NCBI RefSeq assembly: GCF_003265705.1
Contig: NW_020312966.1
Coordinates: 20,707,436 to 20,771,435 of the forward strand
DNA from: Callorhinus ursinus
Taxonomy: Eukaryota > Chordata > Mammalia > Carnivora > Otariidae
Direction of reading: 5' to 3'
DNA: 64,000 bases
The notes beneath the pieces are model-generated. The model ran no database searches. It saw only the letters and a program-made list of their open reading frames with translations, and had not been told where the DNA came from. The position numbers and the translations under genes are program-made. Position 1 is the first letter of the stretch, and every line of letters starts with the position of its first letter. Positions 35,536 through 46,885 of the stretch are shown here, in pieces.

Positions 35536-36019
35536 AAGTCATTCAATTAGTAACTAAGTTTTAGAGCTGGGAGAATGTCTTTTAGAGATAGAGGATGAGA
35601 AGAGACAGAAAAACTGGTTGGGACGCTCTTAGGAGGAATGGGAAGAGCGGAAGACTGTCCACTCCCAGAGGAATGGCCAAGGAGTGGTGTGAGGCCTCAG
35701 TCCACAGGTGGTCTCTGAATTGCTCCGGGCGGAAGTGAGTGGTTTCGGAGAGCGAGTCTGTAGGGAGAACGGACCGCAGAGGATGGGGGAACAGAGGTCA
35801 GTGCAGGTGAACTCTTGGGTCATGAATTGAAATCCTGGAGGGAAGAGGGGACCCGAGTGTTTAGTATGAGGGACTAGAAGACTCAACGGAGGTAAAATCC
35901 AAATGTTGTGGGACCAAGGGGATGGTGGCATTTGCCGAACCACTCCCATGAGCAAGGCGCTCTGATAAGGTTCTGTGGACAGGGAGAGGCCCCCCGGAAG
36001 ACCAAGACATGGTATACCT
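35536..36019. other. Unassigned intron
   Basis: About 480 bp, moderately GC-rich. Overlapping open frames on both strands (35629-35955 minus, 35908-36369 plus) have no recognised domain. Confidence 0.4.
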
Positions 36020-36125
36020 ATGCCGTGCCCCAGATCAGTTCAGTCAGAATCCATGGCAGGGGGACCCAGACATCAGTATTATTTCAATCCCCAGCCAATT
36101 CGACTGTGTGGCCGGGGTCAGACAC
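36020..36125 (+). mobile_element. MER5A-like hAT fragment
   Basis: AGTCAGAATCCATGGCAGGG and CCCAGACATCAGTATTATTT, followed by a diverged GTGTGGCCGGGGTCAG end, follow the order of the second half of MER5A. Confidence 0.5.
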
Positions 36126-36129
36126 CAGG

Positions 36130-36385
36130 GATTTACAGCAGGGTTGGCAAACTTTCTGTAAAGAGCCAGATAGTAAATGTGTTTGGGTACAGGTCTTGCA
36201 TAGGTTTCTGTGCCACGGAGCACAGAATCAGCCACAAACAATGCAGGAGCCGCTGACCGTGCTCCTGTCTGTGAAGGTTGGTGGGGATTTGAATTTCATA
36301 TCATCTTCACGTGTTACCAGTATTCTTCTTTGGAGGTTTTTCTTTCCCCCCAGCTACTTAAAATTGTAAAAACAAATCACAGACT
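36130..36385 (+). mobile_element. Interspersed repeat, probably nonautonomous hAT DNA transposon, copy 1
   Basis: Starts CAGCAGGGTTGGCAAACTTTC, then GTAAAGAGCCAGATAGTAAA, and includes ATTTGAATTTCATATCATCT and CACGTGTTACCAGTATTCTT. The family resembles the element at 43865-44105 at its start. The name is uncertain. Confidence 0.6.
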
Positions 36386-38200
36386 GTACAGAAATCAGTG
36401 ATCAGCTGAATTTTTGCCAGCTCTTGATTTGGAGGGTGAAACTTGGACCCAGAGAGTCCAGGAAAGAAAATAGTACTACAGTAATCCAGATAAAAAGTAA
36501 AGTTAGCTCTCTTTTGTGGTCGGTTAGAAGGTCAGAGTGAGGATAAGTGATATTGAATTGATATTTATAGCAACTCCTGTTCTTGCTACTTTTGAGCACC
36601 AGAAGTTACCATACAAAGGAACTTTGAATGAACCATTGTGTGGTAGGTAGTACTTAGTACACTTTGACTTTGTCTTTTTAACTTTAAGGGGATTTGTTTT
36701 ATGTTGAAAGGTGGTTTCTTTTCTAACTGCTTCTAATGGCTACTCATTTTGGCAACACCTCCCAGGGAAGAATAGTTCAGACTCCTTCCTTTCTCCTGTG
36801 CTGGGTCATGCCTTTGTCGCCAAAGAATGACCTTTCCTTGCAAACAAACATTCTCTTTAGAAAATAAGGTGAACTTGATATAAGAAGATATGGCTACTTA
36901 CGCTTTATATTATCAGCGGAATTAATGTAGAGTTCCCTATTTATACTTTCCTCCAGCATTTGTTGCCCAGTCAAGGACCTGCTAGGGCAAATGGTGCCCC
37001 TATGCCTCTGCCACACCCATGATGAAAATGAGGGACTGAGCATTGCACCTACAATTCCCCTAAGGTTATTTTAGAAACCATAAAGCCAAAAAAGAAAGGA
37101 GGGGGGAGGGAGGGAGAGAGAGAGAGAGAGAGAAAGAAAAGAAAAAGAAAAACTGCTCCCACTGATACCTGCTGTGCTTGAGAATCAATGGTGCATTTCC
37201 ACACTTGCCTGGTTGGGGTTTTTTTTAATACCGTTAACAATGGGTGAGCAAAATCACTCGTCCCTTTGCTAACGTCCGCTCTTAGAATTCTGCTGTTTTC
37301 GTGTCCCCTGGGACATGCTTACATGGTGCGCCCCGCTATTGTGGAAATTCCAAACACTAAAGAACCTGAAACACTTGTTGAATTTGCTGTAACTGGAGGG
37401 AGAGAAGGAAACTTAAGAGGATGGTCCAAGTCGGCACCATTTGATGGTCATGTCCATTGCCGGATTCCAGATCTTACTAGAAAGAAGAGGTGGAAAATGT
37501 AGGTAGACTTAGAACCACCTATTTTTCTTTATTTTCCCTTCTCTCCTCGCAGTACCATTTCTCACAGAACACAAAAGTATTACAGGTGTGCCTTATGAAG
37601 GAAAAGCAGGTGAGATTTTTGAAGTTTGTCTGTTTTGCTGAGTACTTGGGGTATTTTTGACCACTAAACAGATTTCACATCACTGATTTTTTTTTTTCAC
37701 TCATTTCTGAATTTTGAGCTTCCTTGTTTTAGATGCCAGGGACCTGTTCTTTCTTCTTAGTGATCTTGAGTGATTATTATCCTCTTAGGGACACCATCCA
37801 AATATGTCCAGTATAAAAGTGAGATTGTGATTGAGTGCTGATAATGTCAAGTGCTTTTAATTAACTTTCTGATGTTTGTATACATTGATGACAATATAAA
37901 GGTTCAGGTTTATTGAATTAGCTTTCCATTAATCTTTCAGAAGCGCTCACCAAGTAGAGAACTAAATATATATCAGCAGCCTGTTCTCTGCAGCCAAAGC
38001 CTCAGTGTGCCCCAGAGGAATTCCCACATAGAGTTAATTTTTAAGTAAAGGAAGAGGTTAGGAAATGAGGCAAAGCTGCAGACATAATATGGAGATTAAG
38101 AATGAAAATGCTTGATAGAATGTAGAACCCAGAGAGGCGAAAGCTGAAAGACAGTGGAAGACAGAGGCTAACAGCTGGGAGAGACCTCAGGGATCGTATT
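36386..38200. other. Unassigned intron with a purine tract
   Basis: About 1.8 kb. The only repeat is the purine tract at 37078-37152. An open frame at 37266-37502 is unrecognised and not flanked by credible splice sites. Confidence 0.45.
37078..37152. repeat. Purine-rich tract, (GA)n core
   Basis: About 75 bases almost entirely A and G, with a run of GA units at 37112-37131 and AAAGAAAAGAAAAAGAAAAA after it. It is mirror-like, the kind of sequence that can form triplex (H-DNA). Confidence 0.9.
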
Positions 38201-38202
38201 GG

Positions 38203-38385
38203 CTAGTGGTTCTCAACTTTGGCGGCACATTGGAAAACCCAAGAGTTTTTAAGTAATACCCTTGCCTACATCATACCATGCCAATTAGCTCAGTGCCACT
38301 GGGGATCAAGAACAGAGTGCTCGTATATTTTAAAGGTTCCTCATTAGCTCCAACCTGCAACGAGGCTTGAGAACTACTGGCCTGA
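38203..38385 (+). mobile_element. MER5A-type hAT DNA transposon, near full length
   Basis: Terminal repeats AGTGGTTCTCAACTTTGGCG at the left and GAGGCTTGAGAACTACTGG at the right are inverted copies of each other. The middle carries CACATTGGAAAACCCAAGAG and GCTCAGTGCCACTGGGGATC. At about 180 bp it matches the family's usual length. Confidence 0.85.
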
Positions 38386-38399
38386 TTCATCACCCTCAT

Positions 38400-39020
38400 A
38401 TCGGACTCCTTGCCGCCCAAGGTCAGAGAGCTGTGATTTGCTGGGATATTAACCTCAGTCTTTTCTCATCTTCTTGCCTCCTTTGTTCTGTATGCTCCCC
38501 CTCAAATCACATCCCCTCTCCTGCTTTAAATTGGATCAGCAGGCTCATGACTCCCAAATCTGTGGCCCCCATCTCTCCTCCAGCACCATGCCCTTATATC
38601 TAACTGCCTCTCATTATCTCCCCAAATGTCTCATGGCCAGCCACTCAAACGCATTCTCTTCAAACCTGATTCACCCCCCCGAAACTTACTTTTTGTCTGG
38701 ATTCCTTATATTGGTGCAGGACACTTCTCTTCCCTTGGTTATCTGAGCCCCAAATCTTAGAGTCTCCACTGTTCTTCCCTTGCTTGTACTCCTTCCCTAG
38801 TGGGTCACCAAGAGCTGTCCATCCTGCCTCTGCTCTTCCTCTCTCCAGCCCTAACTGAATCTGGGATGGGGTGTTGTCATTTTCTCTGGAGCATTGCCAC
38901 AACCTCTCACACCACCTTCAGCCTCTAGCGTTGCACCCTTGCTCCATCTCTAACACCATGAGGAGGCGCTTTCTGAACCGCCAATGGGATTGTTGTCGCA
39001 TTTCTTAGATTATGCACTCT
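38400..39020 (+). mobile_element. L2 LINE fragment, sense (3' part)
   Basis: C/T-rich plus strand with CTCATGACTCCCAAATCTGT and CATCTCTCCTCCAGCACC, followed by many short CTCT blocks, in the style of the 3' part of L2 ORF2. It is very diverged. The call rests on composition and block order. Confidence 0.5.
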
Positions 39021-39593
39021 GACTACTTAGGCATATCTCTGCTTTCACAGGGCTACCTCCTTCCTCGCTCTGGGCGCCTACACTCAGCCTACTTTCCTAC
39101 AGTTTATAAAAGGCATCATCTATCTGTAGACTCAGTTCTTTTATTTCTGCTTTTATCAAAAATTGAACTCTCCAGTAAGCTATAATATTTTCCCTCTTCA
39201 ACCAAATGCTGTCACGTTACAGGCCGAATTTAATAAGCTCAGCATCGCCTACCCCCTGACAACGGAAACCTGCCCCTGCAAGAAGTATAATCGAAGATCC
39301 CAAGGCAAACATCAGACCTACCTTATGGTCAGACCACAGTTTTGAGAGTTAACACCTTCACTTACCTCCTAAGGTTTCCTGGCTACTTCATTTCTTATCC
39401 CTGCCTTTAGTGTCTCATTCCTTCTTGCTAAGCCCTGTCCTCACTGCAATTCTCCTAGTTCCTGACTAGTCTCACCAAGGACCCCTGAACCCCCGAGTCA
39501 TTAGTTTTTATCTTGTACCTGTGCTATTTTGGCCCTTCTGCCTCAGGATATGGTTCTCTGACTTCCCCACTAAATGCGTGTCCCTGGCAGGTA
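39021..39593. other. Unassigned intron
   Basis: About 570 bp, possibly continuing the L2-like material. No gene seen. Confidence 0.35.
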
Positions 39594-39825
39594 GTAACTG
39601 ACCAGTTCTTTTTTTTTTTTTTTTTAAAGATTTTATTTTTTTACTTGAGAGAGAGAGAATGAGAGATAGCACGAGAGAGAAGAGGGTCAGAGGGAGAAGC
39701 AGACTCCCCGCTGAGCAGGGAGCCCGATGCGGGACTCGATCCCGGGACTCCAGGATCATGACCTGAGCCGAAGGCAGTCGCTTAACCAACTGAGCCACCC
39801 AGGCGCCCGTAACTGACCAGTTCTT
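39594..39825 (-). mobile_element. CAN-SINE, antisense, with perfect 17-bp target duplication (young)
   Basis: Flanked on both sides by the identical GTAACTGACCAGTTCTT (39594-39610 and 39809-39825). The long T run at 39609-39626 is the A tail on the minus strand. The head complement TTAACCAACTGAGCCACCCA is nearly unmutated. A perfect 17-bp duplication and a long pure tail make it the youngest-looking insertion in the window. Confidence 0.97.
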
Positions 39826-40279
39826 GTTCCCTGGTGTTTATTTCCTAGAATTTTGACTCTGGCCTCTTTTGGAAATTTGTTTAGAACCTGACTCTCCTAG
39901 ATACCACCTCCCTCCCCATCATTGATTGCCTTGTTGTCTTAAGTGCCCCTGCATGACACAAAGATCACCTATTCAGAACCTGCTTGTCCAGTTAATGAGT
40001 TGTCTTGGCTTCTTATCTTTTCACTCTTACTTTCCGCTGCTACTTGCCAGTCGATTGGTTAACCACTTCTCAGGCTCCCTGCCAACAAGGGGACAAGAAA
40101 AAAATAGGTGGCTTGAAACTCTCTTTTCTTAGCATATCAGTTATACTTTTATATTTAACCTGGGTTAGTGGTTGCCCTAGAGTTTGCAATATACAGTTCC
40201 AATCAATCCAAGCAAAAAAAAAAAAAAATCCACTTTCATGTAACGACTCAACTTACGGGTAGTGTGAGTACCTTATAAT

Positions 40280-40490
40280 AATAACACAATCATCTTTTAA
40301 AAAATTTTTTTTAAATTTTTAAAGATTTCATTTATTTATTAGAGAGAGCACGCAAGCTGGGGGTGGGGGGGAGGCAGAGGAAGAGGGAAAAGCAGACGCC
40401 TTGCTTATCAGGGAACCCGACACAGGACTCGATCCGAGGACCCTGGGATCATGACCTGAGCCACCAGGCACCCGAATAACACAATTGTCT
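40280..40490 (-). mobile_element. CAN-SINE, antisense, with internal deletion
   Basis: Flanked by AATAACACAATCATCT (40280-40295) and AATAACACAATTGTCT (40475-40490). The body lacks most of the tRNA-like A-box part: GACCTGAGCC joins directly to ACCAGGCACCC. A G-rich stretch at 40359-40376 lies inside. Confidence 0.93.
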
Positions 40491-40609
40491 TAATTTCTTT
40501 CTCCCATCCCAGTGTCATTGTCATTCATTTCACATATACATAAACATGCATAATTGAATACATTTTTGCTATTATTGTTTTGAATAAATTGTTACCTGTT
40601 AGATCAATT

Positions 40610-40842
40610 AAGAATAAGAGAAATAGGGGCCCCTGGGTGGCTCAGTCATTAAGCATCTGCCTTCACGGTTCAGGTCGTGATCCAAGGGGTCCTGGGATCC
40701 AGCCCTGCATCCGGCTCCCTCTTCAGCGAGAAGCCTGCTTCTCTCTCTCCTACTCTCCTTGCTTGTGTTTCCTCTCTTGCTGTGTCTCTTTCTGTCAACT
40801 TAATAAATAAAATCCTTAAAAAAAAAGAAATAAGAAAAATAA
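40610..40842 (+). mobile_element. CAN-SINE, sense
   Basis: Head GGGGCCCCTGGGTGGCTCAG at 40627, tail TTAATAAATAAAATCCTTAAA. Imperfect target duplication AAGAATAAGAGAAATA against AAGAAATAAGAAAAATA. Confidence 0.94.
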
Positions 40843-40859
40843 AACTTCTTTTACCTGCA

Positions 40860-42540
40860 CTTACTCTTCTCTACTTATTCAGTACTCTTCCTTCTGATTC
40901 AGATTTCTGACCTATATAATTTTCCTTCTCTCCAAAGAATTCTTTTAATGTTTCTTACAAACAAGGTCTGCTGGAAGTAAATTCCCTCAATTGTTTCTCT
41001 GAGGAGGTTTTTAATCTACTCATTTTGGAAGGATAAGTTTTCAGGGTACCGAATTCTAAGTTGGTGGTTTTTTCTCTCAACACTGAATATTTCTCTCTCT
41101 TCTTGCCAGTATGGTTTCTGAGAAATCAGATATGGTTCTTATCTTTGTTCCTCTATAGATAAGGGATTCCTCCCCCCTTTGGTTTCTTTCAGGAATTTTT
41201 CTTTATCTTTGATTTACTATAATTTGAAAATAATAAGCCAAAGAATAGTGTTCCTTGGCATTTGTTGTGCTTGGTGTTGTCTGAGCTTCCTAGATCTGTG
41301 GTTTGGGGTCTGACATTAATTTGGAGAAATTCCAGTCATGATTGTTTCAAATATTTCATGTGTTCCTTTCTCTCTTCTCCTTCTGATGTCCCCATTATGC
41401 ATATTTTACACCTTTTGTAGCTGTCCCACAGTCCTTGGATATTCTATTCTTTTTTTCAGTCTTTGTTCTCTCTTCTTTTTGATTTTTGAGGATTCTGTTG
41501 ATATAGCTCTAGCTCGGAGATTCCTTCCTCGTCCATGTCCAGTCTAGTACTTGGCCTGTCAAAGACATTCTTCATTTCCATTATAGCATTTGGGGAGGGA
41601 AGTTTGGGGGAGGTTCACTCTTTGATTTCCATCTCTCTGCTTACATTTTTCATCTGTTCTTGCATACTGTCTACATTATCCATTAGAACCCTCAACATAT
41701 TTTCAATTCCCAGTCTGGTAATTCTAGCACTCTGCCATGTCCGGTTCTGAAGCTTGGCCTGTCTCTTCAAATTGCGTTTTTGCCTTTTGGTATGTCTTGT
41801 AATTTTTCTTGATAGCCGGACGTGACATACTGGGTAAAAGGAACTGCCGCAGATAGGTCTTTAGTAATGTGGTGGTGAGGTGCAAGGACAGGGGAAGCGT
41901 TCTAGAGTCCTATGATTAGATCTCAGTCTTTTAGTGATTCTGCCTCTGTACTGTAAACAGGTTTTCTCAGTGTTTTTCCTCCCTCCTTGGGTGGAACAGG
42001 ATGGCTTGGGCTGAAGTTGGGTATTTCCCTTGTCAGGTTAGCTGGTCTCTGATAATACCCCAGCAGATTAGGCTCTGGTTAACTAGTTCCCCCTGAGGGC
42101 AGGCCTTGTTAAGAACAGAATACTCTGGTGTATTTCAAAATGTTTCTTTTTCCCCTCCCCTTACCAGAAGCCACAGGGGAGTTTTCTCCCATATTTATTA
42201 TGGGAACCTGGTTGAGCTCCTGGAGGTAAATCTCACAATGTTGTAGACTTCCCACTCCTGCCCCATGACTGGACCCCCCTGAAGTTCTTAACAGATTTGT
42301 CTGCACCAAGCCTCCAGCAATGTATCCATTACCGGTCAGGTTTTCCTACTTACGCTCCAGAATGCTCCAGAAGCCACATTCCCCATATTGGTTTATTGGT
42401 CTCTCCCAGTTCTGGGGGCAGCAGTGTTTTCTGTCTTTCCCTCCCTTATGCATCCAAAAAGGAGTTGACTCTCGTCTGTTCAGCTTGTTACTTGTTAGGC
42501 TGGAGCAGTGACTTCCAAGCTCCTTATGTGGGGAACTGGG
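40860..42540 (-). mobile_element. Old L1/HAL1-type 5' region, antisense
   Basis: The plus strand shows CAAGGTCTGCTGGAAGTAAA, GAGAAATTCCAGTCATGATT, TTTCTCTTCTCCTTCTGATG, CCCATTATGCATATTTTAC, GTCTTGTAATTTTTCTTGAT and CCGGACGTGACATACTGGG. Read on the minus strand, these correspond to the ORF1/5' region of old L1 or HAL1. The part beyond 42000 is less certain. Much better matched than the related stretch at 11170-12580. Confidence 0.65.
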
Positions 42541-43864
42541 AATAGGAAGTTAGTACACTGAAACTGAAACCTGTTCTTTTGCTTCTTACCACAAAGTATC
42601 CTGAAACATTTATATTGTATTATCTACAAGTAGAGAATGAACACAGAAAGCTTTGAATTCTCTTGGGAAGCCCAGGAAAAGTTAAACTGGTGGATATTGT
42701 TACGATTTAATTGATTATACAACCTCACCTTCAAAATACAGATTTTCATTGCATGTGAGCCTCTTTCAGATCTAACTCCTTGTATCCCTTTGATAAAAAT
42801 TGAAATGATTCCATTGTCTGCAAACCCGAACTGTTAAAAATGCTCCATCGGGGCCTTTAGTTTTGTTTGGTTTTGTCTGAAAAGGAGTTTAAACTTGGAT
42901 CTTAGAAGGGGTCGTCAGTGTTTTCTGTTCTTGGAGTGTGAAATATAAAAGCAGTTTAGGAAACACCTCTAGGATGGAGATTTCTCTGAAATCTCAAAGT
43001 TTGACCAAATTTTCAGGCTGCCTCATCTTCTAAACCCAGTTGCACCCCACATAGACTGCAGGACTCGGCCTGTGGTTCCTTTGTAATCACCTCTCATCTC
43101 TGCAGCCTGTACCCTGAGATTCATGATGAAGGGGACTCGAAGGTCCCTCGTCCAGCTCTGAGAGAGATGTTTGCCATGCTCACTGTACTTTGGCCACCTT
43201 TGTTCCAAGTTCATCACACACCTTGTTCAACATGTTTACTTTTTAAACACTCAGAGAATTAATAGGTGGTTGCATGACTGAGATGTTTGTTTTAACAGGC
43301 TAAAAAGTGGGAGGTAGTTTAGAAACACACTATGATGCAATAGGAAAGTATCTAATTATTCCAATTTTGGCTCAGCTTTTAGTTTCAGTTAAAACTGCTG
43401 ATAGCAAGGCTCAACAAGTTTTGTAGCCTAGGACTCTTAGCACTGTCTGCCTATTGGAAACTGGCTCACTAGCAATAATGGCCATTCTTCTGTCCCTTGT
43501 ACATGAAAGCTTCTCCTCGGCTTTAGTGCTAGAATTCAGTTAAAGAATTTCAGCATTTCTGTGGTCAGCAGTTACAGTGTGAATGCAGAAGGCTCTGAAA
43601 GTCCCATGTCTACTTCAGCGTGCTCTGCAAACCGACTCATAATATTCTCTGTCTGAACATTGAATGCCGAAAAGTAAAATCCTGGAAGCAAGACAGCTAA
43701 TGGTTCTTTGGCCCGATATGTTCATCCCGATGTGTTTGGGTATAGGTTATGATCAGTCCTTGAACTGTCTTCATTGAGTAGAAGGAGCAAGGAATTTTGC
43801 TGGTTAGTTATTTATTTGGTTTGGGGTCAGGGAACTATTGCCAGAAGTAGACGTGGTCCAAGAT
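42541..43864. other. Unassigned intron
   Basis: About 1.3 kb of unique-looking DNA. No named repeat or gene. Confidence 0.45.
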
Positions 43865-44105
43865 AGAGATTCGAGATCTGGGATGGCTAACTATTTCTGT
43901 AAAGGGCCAGAGAGTAAATACTTTAGGGTTAATGGGCCACAGGATCTCTGTTGGCACCACACAACTCTGCTGTTGTAGTACAGAAGTGGTCTTAGATACA
44001 CATAAACAAATGTGTGTGGCTGTGTCTCAGTAAAATGTTACTTACAAAAACAGGCGATAGGCTAGGTTGGTCCATGGGCCATCATTTGTCAATCTCTGGA
44101 TCCCT
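43865..44105 (+). mobile_element. Interspersed repeat, probably nonautonomous hAT DNA transposon, copy 2
   Basis: Blocks in order: GATGGCTAACTATTTCTGTA, AAGGGCCAGAGAGTAAATAC, CAACTCTGCTGTTGTAGTAC, AGTAAAATGTTACTTACAAA, AACAGGCGATAGGCTAGG and CCATGGGCCATCATTTGTC. Its first third matches copy 1 at 36130-36385. Name uncertain. Confidence 0.65.
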
Positions 44106-46076
44106 GAACATACAGTACTGAGCCATATGATTCTGACCTCATGGGAAAAACAGCAGTAATTTCCAGTTAACTGAACTAATACATATAACCTTCAGGATTC
44201 CTAGCCAAGACTTCCCCGTATTTATATCTAATAGATTTGTTGTCAGAAAGAAGAGCATTTTTTTTCCACGCTGGCTTCTTTTGGGTGCTAATCCAAATTG
44301 TGTTATTTACTTGTCATTTATACCCCACTTCCTTCCCGAAATAATTTGAAGTAGCTTACAGTAAAAAGCATGTATAGGTTTTAGCTGTCAAAATAGAGAT
44401 ATAAAACCAAAACCACATGAAAATGTCACACCAAACAACCTCTGAATATTCCGTTTCCACTGGCCAACTCAAGCTGGTACCTCAACCTTTTTGGGACTAA
44501 ACAGTCTTTTGGACACCTCCTAAACTGAATACTGACATGCTCCGTATTTTATCTTTCCTAGCATAATTTCCTTTCTGAAAAAAATTTTACCCCATGTTTA
44601 ATAGTGAGTCTTCTACCAAAGGAAACATTAGTATCCGTCATTTTTCTTCTGATTGAAGTGTAAGCCAAGAACCGTTATACAACTAAGAGGGTACCTGGAA
44701 AGGAAAGAGAAAATTATAAGCTAACAAAAACTTTGGTGAGCCAGTGACCTGTTCAGAAGAGATTTCAGGGCTCTTGCAGAGTCAGGGGACTGTTTCCAGT
44801 CAGTCGGAGGCTCATCCCTGCTCTCGGGGGAAAAGGAGTGTTACGTTACTTTAGCATTGGGATGGTCAGAAGCCCACTTTCGAGGTGGACGGAGGAGGCG
44901 GCTGGGATTTTGGCTGGTAGCCGGGAGGGATGATGTTTAGTGGGTGATGTAGAAACAAAGCCAAGTGACTTGAAGCCCTGTCAGCTCCAAAGACCATCCT
45001 GAAATAGGAAAACTGATCTATGGGACAACAGTGAGTGTGTACAAATGACTCGAATATAAAATCCTAGTTAACACTAGATTCAACTGCTTAGCCATGTGGC
45101 TGCCGAAGGTCATGTAGAGCCCAGGCTAGGGGGCCTGCTTGGATCCCTGGCCCTGCGGGAGGTGGGACCGATGTGTGCAGGCAGACACTGGAGTTTAAAG
45201 GGAGGAAGTACGGAAATACTTCCCTAGGAAACCTGAATACCAGGCAAGGATTTTTTCACAAGTGAAGACAGAAGCCGCTCAGCTACCTGGTAGTTGGATT
45301 AACAAGAGCAGAGTGGGGCCAGAAGCCAGATGGGGGCAGTATTAAGGGCAAAGACCACTCTCAAGCCAGAATTGCAGGATACGGTCTCAGGCTAACTCAA
45401 CGATGTCGAAGAAATCAGTTCTGTAACTGGCACCTGGGAAGATGTTCGATATCTATTTTAAAGATGTTCCATCTGCTCGGTGAATTGAGAAACGTTCTAA
45501 CCTGTAAATGGAAAAGAGAAATGAAGAATTTCTGACTTAGCTGCAGTCCCTTCTCTCATTCTGCCTTGGAGGCAAGGCAAATCGGGGTAGGGTTTGGAGG
45601 GAGGAGTCACTTTGGCATCATCCGTCAAGGTAATCAGTGTGGCGTGCTATTTGATTTTGCATCTGCACTTGTACAATTTATCGTTTCTGAAAAAAATGCA
45701 CACTGTCAAGCTGGCAAAGATGATCATTTTATGAAGAAATGGAAATGAAATGCCAAAAAAAAGTTCAGATTGCAGAAGTTTTTGGATTTCAGCACTCCAT
45801 ATAAGGGATTGCGGATCTGGTTATACAAGTCTTTAAGTTTGGCAAGGTTCAGTTGTGAAGTGGAAAAAGTCAATTTTAGGACAGAGTATACAGAATGATC
45901 CCCTTTCTTTGAAAGTAATAATTGTATGTGAAAATATGTACACAGAAGATCTAGAGCCACGCACAAAATTTCCTGTGGTGGTTATAGTGAGTGGACAGAT
46001 CTCCATGTACGAGAAAACAAGCTGCCTCTTCCAGTTGCCCGGAAGAGAACCCCACCCTTCACTGTCACAGACATCC

Positions 46077-46094
46077 GGGGGTGGGGGGGGGGGG
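46077..46094 (+). repeat. Poly-G tract (G5-T-G12)
   Basis: Eighteen bases, all G except one T. It lies on the transcribed-sense strand, so the RNA would carry it too, and it could form a G-quadruplex. Confidence 0.9.
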
Positions 46095-46716
46095 ACAGGA
46101 GGTAGAGACGGTTCTCAAGTGGCAGGTTCAGCTTGAGAAAAACATATCATTAGCAGTGAAAAGAGGCTTCTCTTTTCCTCACGATATATGAGGCTTATGT
46201 CATCATTATAGATATGCCCGTCTATGTCAGGTAAATTCCGTTATTCCTTAAGCAACTACGCATCAAGTGCATGTGAGACACCATGCAAGGCCCTTGGGCT
46301 ACACAGCAGGGACAGAACAAAGGTAGCCTCAGGCAGACAGACCCGAGCTGTGACTAGGAAGCCAGGTGAAGGTGTATTGTTTAACTGGACGCACGTCAGT
46401 GCCCAGGTCAGAGTAATAGCAGTTGGTATTACAATGAAATTGCAAGTGTCCTAAGCGTGTTTGAGTTTTCTTTCTCTTCAGTTTAGTCTCTGAGTTATGT
46501 GTTTGAAAATAGGATTTTTGAGGATGATTAGTGTTTCAACTATGAAACCTCTAGGAAAAGGTCTCCTGGTTGGTCTGTGACAACGACCCACAAAGCCATC
46601 AAGTGGCTTTGATTTCTAATTGCAACCATGTATCCCAGATTGGCACTGTAGCCCCTCACTTTGCACAAGGAAGAATCTCGAAACAATATCTTAATGTAAG
46701 TGGGTAGGTAGACAGA

Positions 46717-46754
46717 GATATAGAAAGATAGATAGATAGATGGATAGACAGACA
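46717..46754. repeat. (GATA)n-like microsatellite
   Basis: An imperfect run of GATA units with GACA variants, ending about 70 bp before the CDKAL1 acceptor at 46822, so it lies within the region where branch point and splicing signals are found. Confidence 0.88.
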
Positions 46755-46822
46755 TTTAGATACTGATGCACCTGTATATTTTTGCCACCCCTCAACTCAC
46801 ATGTTTGCATTTTCTTCCACAG

Positions 46823-46885
46823 AAAAAGCAAAGAACGAAAGATCTTTCCCAGGTATTCCATTCCTACAATCCGTATGATCACAAG
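46823..46885 (+). CDS. CDKAL1: CDKAL1 internal coding exon (63 nt, linker before TRAM domain)
   Basis: This 63-nt exon encodes 21 residues, [20 protein letters not shown] plus a final K. In CDKAL1 they directly follow the PAQV that ends the exon at 6279. The acceptor is TTTTCTTCCACAG ending at 46822, and the donor is AAG|GTAAGAG starting at 46886, both strong U2-type sites. The exon begins and ends in phase 0, so skipping it would delete 21 residues without a frameshift. The segment is basic and links the radical-SAM core to the C-terminal TRAM tRNA-binding domain. It is too short to appear in a list of open reading frames and was found by matching the continuation of the protein. The next exon lies beyond the window. 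Confidence 0.95.

Larger units (their letters stand above)
6280..46822 (+). other. CDKAL1: CDKAL1 intron, complete (about 40.5 kb)
   Basis: A complete phase-0 intron between the two coding exons, with GTAAGA at the donor and TTCTTCCACAG at the acceptor. It contains most of the repeats listed below and no other recognisable exon. The size follows directly from the two exon boundaries. Confidence 0.93.
44106..46822. other. Unassigned intron before the 63-nt exon
   Basis: About 2.7 kb. A G12 run at 46083-46094 and a GATA-rich run just before the exon are listed separately. The stretch 45700-46010 may be very old L1 3' sequence. No other exon seen. Confidence 0.4.

Noticed and set aside
35908..36369. 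A 153-codon plus-strand gene
   Set aside because: The frame runs through two interspersed-repeat fragments (MER5A-like and hAT-like) and has no recognised domain.
37266..37502. A 78-codon frame that looks protein-like by composition
   Set aside because: I could not match it to any family, and no convincing acceptor and donor pair flank it.
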